The notes below the pieces were generated by a model. It was given only the letters and a program-made list of their open reading frames with translations, made no database searches and was not told the DNA's origin. Of a stretch of 64,000 bases of DNA, positions 47,001-59,000 are shown piece after piece. Position numbers and translations under genes: made by a program. The DNA comes from Petrosia ficiformis (taxonomy: Eukaryota; Porifera; Demospongiae; Haplosclerida; Petrosiidae). The DNA is taken from NCBI GenBank assembly GCA_947044365.1, contig OX345636.1, forward strand, positions 52,136,746-52,200,745, given 5' to 3'. The first letter of the stretch is position 1. Each line of letters begins with the position of its first letter.

Positions 47001-50000
47001 ATTGTCAAACTGCACAAGCGCAATCTGAAGATATGTACAACCAAGGCTGAATATGCCTGTAACTACATGTACATGTACTTTAGGCTGAATGTAGAGCACA
47101 CGAACAATAGAATAATTAACATTATACCATGTGTGAATAGTTGTAAACTATAGATAAATATTGTATTTCACACAGACAATATCAGATCGGATCTACATAT
47201 AAGCAATTGGGATTATGAAATATAGGCATATAGGCATATAGGCAAATTGCTGTATAGGTGCAACACTAGTAATAGTAATATACATGTATTACACTACATT
47301 GTAATTGACCACATACATGTACATGTATGTCTGCTAATGATATGTACCATTGCAGGATTTTGCTCTGTCACAAGGATACGCTCTATCTCAAGGATACGGA
47401 ATGTCACATGGGTTAGGTGTACCTGGTACTATGGGTGGACTCTCTCTCTCTCAGCCGTCCTCTCAACCAGATGGTATCTACTCTGTACCTGTTGACTCAT
47501 TGCCACAAAACATGATACAAAAAATATCAAAACAGATGCCAGTCAATCGTGTAATTGGACAGAAGTCATTCAAATCTTCTAATAATAAGTTAAATGGTAT
47601 GATGTCATAAGTAATATTATAATTTAATTATTTCATTAATTTTAATAATCTCGGTATTTGAAACTGTACATGTACATGTACACAAAACTTCATGTGCCTA
47701 GCATGCTAGCAAAAGGCATAGAAACACATAGAAACAACAAAGGCAACAAACAAGCAGCCACAATGGCTTAGAAAAATGACAATCAGCCATCATAGTTTAG
47801 AAAATAAGCGGCCACAATGGCTTAGATCTTTGATAGCTAGCCAACTCTCCCCACTCATCCAGTGTCCATATAATACATGTAATAAAAATAGTATTTAAGT
47901 ATTTAAGTATAATGCATAATGCAACTCACAAACAAAGAAAAGAAGTATATAACTGCCGTAAACTTTAAGTTGGTAAGGCTTGAACTACACTAAACACCTG
48001 CTCTAAGTGCTCTTATAATTATAAAAACAGCTGGCAATTATTAGCTACACAAGCAACATATAAAGAAGTACTGATTAGTACTGATTATAATTTAGAAGAA
48101 GGCACTGATAAGTACTAATTAATGCTGCTAATTAATGCTGCTAATTAATGCTGCTGATTAATGCCTAGTACATGTATGTGTAATAGTCACATTTCTTGTC
48201 AAGCCCAGCCTAACGTTAACCGGCAAGCAAATACCTTCCTCAATATGTTTGCGTACACTACAAATAAATTTAGTAAAAAATAGGTGCATGTATTTTGTAA
48301 ACCTTTTTAAATGTAGAACATAGCTTAGTACTTATAGTTCTGTGTGCAAAATCTTTACAAGAATCGCATATCCTACCAATTCTTATTAATTGTGAAATAT
48401 CCACTCATAAGCAGGTTTAGTTGGAATATTACTGCATAAATGTGGAAAATTAAAACCAAAATTGTCTCTTTTATCAAAAATGGTATTGTGATATTTCTCG
48501 TTTTCTATTGTAATTAAATAGGATAGCATAGTGGGACTCTCAGTAGTTCTTTTGAGTTCTAACTCAGGAGGATATATGATAGGAATAACTTTTGTAAATC
48601 TATTAGTTAAAAGATCATCAATATATCTGGTAGTGTAAGAACAGTTAAGTGTATATTACTTTTGATAAGATCTTTCATATAGTTATATTCAAAATAGAAC
48701 AAAAATAAATTAGCTAAAAAAGGAGCACAATCAGTACCCATTGGAATTCCTACTTGCTGCCTAAATATTTCTTTACCTAGTCTAATATAAATGTTATCTA
48801 TCAAGAATTCCAGCATTTCAGTCTTTAATATTTTTACTATAACTTGATTATGTCTGACCAATATGCTTTACCAAACTTATTTACAGCTACATATAGGTAC
48901 AATTTCTAAATGTATATGCTTCCTGAATGAGAGCCGTAAGTGCTAATTTTTAAAGAGAGTACATGTATAATTATTGTACATGTGTAATTGTACATGTGGA
49001 TGTATAATTGTACATGTACATGTGCAGCACATTTAGTAGTATAGAAACAGCTGGTCACACAGAACGTTATCGGAAACATTTAGTGAATATCTGGTTAAAT
49101 TGAAACTGAACTGTATACAAAGCATATGAGAGCAGGACAAGAGTGATGTAATAGGCCTTTTAATAAACCAGTAGTTACATGTACACTATACTTTTCATTA
49201 TGGATTGGTAATATTGTGATAATCGTGATTAAAATTTCCTGTGATAATCATATCATCTAAATATTGCCATATCATAGTCACATAAATAATGATTATTGTG
49301 CCATTACTTCAGGTTTTCAGTACTATCACATCTAAATCAGTTTTACAACACTGTTTACTCAACAAATAAAAGATATCAATTTGATTGTTGAATGAAATCT
49401 ACATGTACATACATATGTAAGGTAGCCAATAATCGCAATAATTGTGATAGTTGCACAGACAATAATCATTGACTCATATTTTCATAATCACCCATCCCTA
49501 CTTTTCATCATATAGTACCTGTTATTAAACCTGTACCATTATCACCAACTCGACCTCCCATGATACAAGAAGAAAGAGAGCATGAGAAAAATGTTATCAA
49601 ACATGAGATAGTTGAAGACATGGCTTGGACAGAAGATGTGTATGGTGAGATTACTGGGGCAATGACACAAATAGTAGATTTTAAGACCGAGCTTCTACGT
49701 CTTCATTCTACTGTGAGTATTAGTACAGGTTTATACATGTATCATTAGTCATCCATCACTGTAGTGTTACTATTGATTGTACATGTATTGTAGTGTGAGT
49801 ATTAGTATGTACATAGAGTTCATGTCCTTCATTGAAAAGTAGCAAATTGTTTCTTCCATGTGGTCAAACCTGTTTTTCCTGTTTCAGTTACTAGAGAATG
49901 TAAGTGATGGTGATCTCAGTCAGGAGACAGCTGATATAAAGTTACCACTTGAAGTTGCTAATTCAGAGATTATGACAAAAGATAAGGAAATTATTGATTT

Positions 50001-53000
50001 ACAGGAAAGTCTGGAAAAAGCTAGAGAGGCACAAATAAAGGTTTGTACATTACATTGTACAATGTAGCCACTAATCACTGGGACCATGTGGTGTGTACTG
50101 TAAGGTGTACATGTCCCAGTAACCGCTAGTCTCTAGGTGCACTGGGACCATGTGGTGTGTACTGTAAGGTGTACATGTCCCAGTACCCACTAGTCTCTGG
50201 GTGCATTGGGATCATGTGGTATTGCTGGGTGCACTGGGTCCATGCGGTATTGCTAGGTGTACTGGGACCATGTGGTATTGCTGGGTGCACTGGGTCCATG
50301 CGGTATGTGCACTTTATGTTCTACCTGTATATTTACATGTAGTTTGGTCAAGTACATGTATTTGTGTATGTATAATATACATGTATATACATATACATAC
50401 ATGTATACATGTACATATACATGTATGTATATACCGTATACAGTATGTACTAAAATAAATTAAATGTGGGTTATCTATATAATAATACTATTGTCTGTCT
50501 GCCAAATTCACCTGCAACAAAGACCCAGGAAATTAGACGTTGACATACTGTATGCGCATGTGCATGTAGATGTGACATAATAAAAGAAGGCGTTGACAGT
50601 AAATTTGACATTTGATCGTGAAAAGAAGTTTGAGTTTTAACTTGAAAGATGAGTTTAAATTCAAGAAGAATTAGAGACAGAATTATACAAAAACAGAGAA
50701 GAGGTTTGGAGACAGGAGAAGAAAGAGTGTTCAGGAGATCTATGGATAGAGAGAGACATAAAGAAACATCCATGAGAAATACTCACCTTACTGCATGGTT
50801 TGAGTTAAATAATAACTATGGAAGTACACACCAAATTCTATACCCTGATATACCAAAACATTATGTGTTTAATGATAGAGATAAGAAATGGACAGTAAGA
50901 TGGAGAGGTGGTGACAGAATCATTAGTCACATGTATTCAGTTAGTCCCACTGATCCAGAGAAGTTTTATCTTAGATTACTTCTTCTACATGTACCGGGAG
51001 CAACATGTTATGATGATTTAAAAATGGTTGATGGTATATTAGTTGATAGTTTTCGTGAAGCATGCATTAAAAGGCATCTTCTTACAGATGACAATGAGTA
51101 TGAAGATGCATTGGCAGAAGCTTCAGATTTCAAATGCCTAGACTATTTAGATACATGTTTGGCACCATTTGTGCATACTGTCATCCTTCAGATCCATTAG
51201 CTATTTGGAATAATTTCAAAGAGTTCATGGTTGAAGAACTGTTAATAAATCACAATTCAGATGTTGCAAAAAACACAGCAAATCAATTCAATTTTATATG
51301 AGAATAGTACAAATTGTGAAAGAATTGGTCTTCCTATACCAGTTGATTCAGAATGATGAACCAACTCAAGAGCAACAATGAGAGATAGATTTTAACATTC
51401 TCAATAATGAACAGAGACAGGGGATCAATTTGATATAGCAAAGAATAAATATACATACCAGTTGTGTAGACTCTGCAATTTTAGCAGTAGAGATCGAGTA
51501 GTGTTGAAGAAGATCCAATGCATCCTAAATGTTTGTACATGTTGTATGTTAATGCTTCGGGTGGTTTTGAAAAGCTTAATGTGGCCTTTTCAAGAGCAAG
51601 AGCTTTGGGAGATGTTAGAGTAAAGGTTAAGATCAACAGGGTAAAATGCAAGCTAAGATTGTAACCAATAACATCGTTTGTCGTGAAGTGCTAAGTTAAC
51701 GAAAATGGATTAATAGATTTTATATTACAATAGTTATATAACTACATTTGTACAACTGTACATCACAAATGGAGAGGCCATACTGAAGGGCCACTCAGTA
51801 AAGTTAACTATAACAACAACACAACAACACAATACACATGAATTATATCTATAAAAATTATAATCAAAATATCTTAATCATACATTTTGTATAATTATTG
51901 TATGCATAATTTATTCATTTTAATTTAGTTAATTTGTTATTTACATATAATTTTTGTCATTCATCATTACTCTTTCACTTCATAATTTCTAATAATTTAT
52001 AATTTAATCGTTGATTTATTTTATGACTATAACACATTATGACTTTACGAGGACCTACACCATGTAGTTATTATAATTATATTTTTAGGCGGAGTCAGAA
52101 CGTGACACTCTTCGAGACATGGTAGTAGAGAGAAATCAGTTTATAACAGGAATGAAGACAGAAATATATCGTAAGGAATATCGTAGTGATACAGAGAGAG
52201 TCGACTTACAAACTCAATTACTACACAAAGAGAAGAAAATAAAGATTTTGGAGGTGAGCATTAGATTATTTTAACAAATAATTGCAATCAAATGAAATAT
52301 GTTATATGTTAAGATACAATCAAGTAATACCTCATCATTGATAATCGTATGTGCAGTGTGGATAATTAAGTACATGTGTATTTGGGAATGTGAATGGATC
52401 TTTAGTATCGCTCATTATTGTTCACTTTGTCCTCAGAAAAATGCTCATAACTTTAGTTGGGAATGACCAACAATCTTTTTACTTGTACTATTTCATACAA
52501 TTATCTTTCCTATTCATTATTGTGCATATCAGATTTCAATCCATTGCTTTATTATCGAGTTACAATATAATCATGTATTAACCTTATGACATTAAACTAT
52601 ACACTATATTACATATAAAGTCATTGCATCATAATACTGAGGTCATTGTGAATATGAACAGACTATTATAATTAATTAATGTTCACTACAGGCTGAACTT
52701 AATTTTATGAAAAGTAGTGTTGAAGGAAAGGAAAGAGAACTAATTGATATCAGGAAGAAAATTATGGATCACGAGAGCAAAGAAGAAGCTCAGCAAGATG
52801 AGCTAACACGTGTGACTACTGAGCTCACTAGAGCTGTTGAAACTGAAGAAACCTTACAGGCTAAATTATTTAGTAGGGATCGTAAAATTACTCATTTAGA
52901 AGAGAAATTGGAGGCTGAGAGAGGTGCACTAAGACGTATTGATCCAAGTATTGTGTCAGATGATATGGATAAAGTCAGAGAGATGTTAGTTGAGTTAAAA

Positions 53001-56000
53001 GGATCAATGGATACTAATGACACACAACGACAGACATTGGATGAGTTAGAAAAAGTATGTATACATGTAATTAGTGTATTTACTACATGTACTCTATGTA
53101 CATGTATAATAGATAACAGGGTATGTAGATGTAGTGCATGTACATGTATAGGTGTACATCTCCATTCCCCTCTGTCTTGAGCCATGTCAAACCAGTTATC
53201 AACATCTATGCCTGTAACCTTAAGATCACCTTTCACTCTATCTCTCCATCTTATTTTTGGACCATGTTGAGGACGTTTTTCTGCTAGCTCTCCATATAAC
53301 ACTTTCTTTGGTAACCTATTTGCTGGCATCCTAGCGATATGACCTAACCATCTTAGCCTTCTCTTTATTACCAATTCCTCCATTAAAGACTCAAAACCTA
53401 CATCCAATCTGATCTGCTGTGTGGGAAGATGTTGTTTCCACTGTTCCAATCTATTAATACCCTTAATAGATCATAAGCAGCGATTATTAAAGCTCTCTAG
53501 CTTTTGGATATCTATCTGTTTAGTTGTCCATGTTTCTGAACCATATAATAAGGTGGAGAGTACAACTGCACTATAGACTTTTGCTTTCGTTTTTAGATGT
53601 AGATCTTTGTCATTGAACACTGCTTTTCTTAAGATACCAAATACTCTGGAAGCATTAGCAACTCTATCTTTAATATCATGGGAGACCTCACCCATCGAGT
53701 TTATGGTCGATCCAAGATATTTAAAATTTTCCACAATTTCTACATCTCCATCATTTGTTTTTACTGGTTTATAATCCTCAGCTACACCATGTCCTAAAAC
53801 CATTGCTTTTGTTTTAACTATGTTTACATGCAAACCCCACTTTGCTACCACAATCATCAGGACTTTCACTGCATGCTCTAGAACCCTACGATTTTCTGTG
53901 ACAATAGCAGCATCATCTGCAAACTGTGTTTCCACTAGTTTTACCTTACCATCAAACTTCCTCCTGCTACCAACCAATTTGGTGTTTGCATTCCTATATA
54001 ATAGGATTGTACCAGCCTCAGGACAATCATTTATAAATTGCTTCATAACAAAATTAATAAAAAGATTGAAGAGTGTAGGTGCAAGAGTACATCCTTGTCT
54101 CAATCCATTATTAACTTCCAACTCTTCAGTTACACTTCCATTAACAAGCACCTTGGACATCATCCCATCATGAAAAGATCTAATTACTTTCTCTGGTACA
54201 CCATATTTTTCTAACACTATCCATAAAGCCTTTCTAGGGACAGAATCATATACTTTTTGAAGATCAATAATAAGTATAAAACGCTTTGTACTATGTTCAA
54301 CCACCTTCTCAGCTAACTGTCTAACAACAAATATCATATCTACACATCCTCTGCCTTTCCTGAATCCACACTGTGACTCCAACACTTCATCCTCAACAAC
54401 TTTCTGCAACCTATCTTGAATAATCCTAGCTAAAACTTTACCAACAACCTCTAACATACTAATTCCCCTCCAGTTATCACACTCCAATAAGTCGCCCTTC
54501 TTCGGGATTGGAACAATCACTGCATTACACCAATCATTAGGTACTTTCTCATTTTTCCATACTGAAGTCAACAAATCTTTCAACTTATTGTGTAAAGCCT
54601 GTCCACCATCTAACACTAACTCTGGAAGCATTCCACTTTCACCTCCTGCCTTACCTCTTTTTAACTTAAAAATAGCCTTATTAATTTCTTCATATTCTGG
54701 GAGTCTATCGAGATCTTCCCTAATATTACTAGCATCCAGATCCCTAACAGTAGCTTCATCAAATTCCGTTTCAATATTAAGGACCTTCATAAAATGTTCT
54801 CTCCATCTCTCTGACAACTCCTCTACCCCCTGACACAGATCACCACTTAACTTCTTTACTACTGAGGGTCTAAGTGGAAGTCTCCCTGCTCTTCCATGTT
54901 GCATCTGTCTTATTACTTTCCATGTTGCTCCTCCCTTACCACTAGATTCCAACTCTTCTATCTGCCTAACCTTCTCCATAAACCACTCATTCTTTGCTTT
55001 TCTAATCTCTCTTTGGACTGTGGAGCGAGCCTTCTTGAATTTTATAATATTTTCAGAGGATCTATTATGTAGTAAGCTTCTAAAAGACTTATTTTTCTCT
55101 TCAATAAGCGGATCAAGCTTAACAGCACTCTCTCTAAACCAATCTGACTTGTATTTTTTAGATTTACCAAGAACTACTTCAGCTGAATCTGTAATACCAT
55201 CACGCATTACTATCCATTTATCCTGTGCATCTTTCCACCTACTATCCAGCCAGAGCTTAACTTTCTCCTGAAAGGATTCTTTAACCTTTGGATCAGACAG
55301 CTTCTCAACAGCATACTTCACTCTACCAGAACTTGTATAGGCTTTAGGCTTCCTGCATAACTGCAGTTGTATTTTGGAACGGATCAACTTGTGATCAGTC
55401 CAACAATCGGCTCCACTCATAACCTGTGTATCATTACATAATTTTCTTTGATTTTGCCTTATCAACACATAATCGATGCAGTGCCACTCTTTTGTTCCAG
55501 GATGCTGCCATGTTTGTTTTTGATAAGCTCTCTTCTCAAACCATGTGTTCATGATTGTCAAAGAATTAATCATACAAAACTGCAAGAATGCCATACCTTG
55601 GTCATTAACCTTTCCAATTCCATGACAACCGAGAACTCCCATCCACTCACTGTTTCCTTTGGTTCTGCTACCAACACGGGCATTAAAGTCTCCAGCTATT
55701 ACGAGGACATCATTCTCTGAAGTGCTATCAATCGCCTCCTGCAATTCGCTAAAGAAGCTTTCTTTTAGCTCCTCTGCACTACGATAAGTTGGTGCATATG
55801 CACATATAGCAGTAATAAGATGTTTAAATGCAACAGATTCTGATTTCTTAGTGTTCTTCCTTGCCCATCGACCAGCAATCCTAAGTCTCACCTTAATAAC
55901 CCTTGAACTAATTGGTTTCCATTCCGAGCCATCGTCACTCCATGCCTTAGCTGCAACTTTATCTAATATTATTGCTACGCCTTCACCCCTTTCTACAGGC

Positions 56001-59000
56001 TGCCCACGACCAGGTTCAGCTCTACCAGAGTGTAAGACAGTGAATCCATCAACTGAATAAATATCATTACCAAACCACTTTGTCTCACTAACCCCAGCTA
56101 TTGATATCCGATATCTTTGGAACTCTGTAACCAACGACTCAACTTTACGATCTACTGAAACAGATTTTTTACTTCTTTGACTTAAACTAGTTTTAAAATT
56201 ACCTTCACTATCTAACAAAGAACGGACGTTCCAGCATCCAATATATATATTCTTCCTCATCTTTAAAATTTTCTGGACAAAATGCTTAGACACAAAACGC
56301 AGAAATGCAAATCAGGTTTGTACAGTCACCTCGTGCTAAAATGAATTCTCAAAACAGACGAATAAACGAAATAAACGAAATAAACGAAAGAAAGAATTCA
56401 CAAAGATTTCACATCAGTGGGTAGCAAGCCCACTGATATGCTTCTATGCCTAGAATGGTATAGCTCCTTACAAAAGCAAGAACGATCGCTAAACCACTAT
56501 TACCAGGAGTAGGTGGGAACCATCGGTTACCTAAAGGCGTTCCACCAGCACCACGAGGAGGTTGTTCCCAGACCGGCGTACATGTATATGTACAGTACAT
56601 TTACTACATGTACATGTACTCTATGTACATGTATAATAGATAACAGGCTATGTAGATGTAGTGCATGTACATGTATAGGTGTACATGTACATGTATATGT
56701 ACAGTACATTTACTACATGTACATGTACTCTATGTACATGTACATGTAGAATAGATAACAGGCTATGTAGTACATATACATTTACTACATGTACATGTAC
56801 AGTACTCTATGTATGTACATGTATTTATGTAATAGATAACATAGTACATGTAGTAAATGTACTGTACTGTACTGTACTACATGTACGTACATTGGAAATA
56901 AGGACAGACACACAAATCATGGGATCAGCTGGAGTTATATAGAGCATTGGACTAATGATCAGAAGGTCTTGAGTTCAAATCCCAGCTGGTCCAGATTTTT
57001 CTGAATTTGCGTCTCTCTCGACCCTTATTTCCAATTACATATCAACCTGGCTATTCAGATTATATTAATGTACAGTTCATGTACATGTACATGTATATTC
57101 CACTCCTTCTCTTCTGTAGAGTATATCAAATATGTTAACAAGGATTACTGAACATGTTCATGGTCTCTCTCATGGTAGAAGAAATAGAAGACATGTTCAT
57201 AGTGTAAGTTCTGTTTTGATGTTGCACTTCAATAAGATGATAGTATTTCTACATACATTTAGCTAGTACACTGAAAATTCATGTGCCTAGCAGGCTAGCA
57301 AAAGGTGTAGAACATAATTGACTAACAAACAAAAGCAGCCACAATCATGGCCAAAAAAATTATATATACACAATACATGTATATATACATGTATACCATA
57401 GCTAACAGCCACATCAAAGTTACTAACAGGTGTTATATACACGATATACACCCAACCATAGGTGGATATGAAACCACAGGGCTGATATAAGACCTATAAT
57501 GATATTTATAATAGATTGCATCAGTCTGAGCATGCGCAGTCAAGTTGTAAATTGAAAAGAGTTGGAGAAGAAATGGAAAAAGGGGCGTAGAGCCGTAGAT
57601 GTCATGTAACATTGATGTACATGTTAGGTATAGAATACATGTATATTATATGTAGCATGGCTTCTCGGTGTGTATCAGCAATATCAGCCCTTCACCCCGA
57701 GATAGCAGCCCTCGGGCTACTATCTCGGGGTCAGGTCTGATATTGCTGATACACAGCTATGTACATGTGTATGTTATATATATTACATATATATATATAA
57801 TTATAATATATATATATATAATTTAGGGACACAAATAATATTATAAATAGAATATCGTTAATACTGCAAATAGAATATTTAGCATTGAAGTGTACATTAG
57901 CATTTGTTAAACCACCAAATGCCTATTTTTGCTAATTTACTAGCTTAGCACATGACTGTTGTTACCTCATTATAGCATGAAGAACGAAAGGAAGAGAGAA
58001 AGAGAAGACATCGTGAGAGAGGAGAACGTAACTCAAAAGAAGAGAGTGAACGTATTTATCATACTATATCAAGTCCAACTGATTGGACTAAAGTATTTTA
58101 TTATATAACTGGTGATAAAATGGAGACACCATATGTTACTGCTGTTCCTAGAAAGTGAGTAAAACATTAACTGTTACAATGTGTTTAATTATTTAATGTA
58201 CATGTAAAGTATGGTCCACCACTTAATGTACATGTAAAGTATGGTCCACCACTTAATGTACATGTGCAAGTATGTTCCACCACTTAATGTACATGTAAAG
58301 TATGGTCCACCACTTAATGTACATGTGCAAGTATGTTCCACCACTTAATGTACATGTAAAGTATGGTCCACCACTTAATGTACATGTGCAAGTATGTTCC
58401 ACCACTTAATGTACATGTAAAGTATGGTCCACCACTTAATGTACATGTAAAGTATGGTCCACCACTTAATGTACATGTAAAGTATGGTCCACCACTTAAT
58501 GTACATGTGCAAGTATGTTCCGCATAATCTGTAGAATTGTGCAAACTGTTGAACCACAGAATGTGTGCCAATCTGCAGATTGCCCAATACTAGTTGCATA
58601 ATCTGCAATAATAATTGTGCAAACTGTTGAACAAATCCCTCCTTAAAATTACTAGAGATGGGCGATACACAAAATTTGATGCCAAGTACGAGGGGTTAAT
58701 TAAAAGTTAATTAATGCAGGGGTTAATTAAAAGTTATTAATTTTTATGGCCCGTAGGGCCATCCCTATGATTGCTTTCCACGGGGTTTAATGTATATACA
58801 TATTATATATATATAATATTCTTGTGTCCACTTGCGCGAGTATGCGTTATATACGTAGTTAAGGAAGTTGCGTCATTCCCGGGGGCTCGGTCAATTGAAG
58901 AGCGTGACGCGTAAAAGAACGCGTGCTCGAGCTCTACAGAGTACTACAGACCAACAGGAAGAAAGCTAAGTTGCTTATATAGAAACTGGAACTAATAGCT

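Noticed and set aside
53820..56060. Several plus-strand ORFs of 69-117 aa
   Set aside because: Antisense shadows of the retrotransposon ORF.
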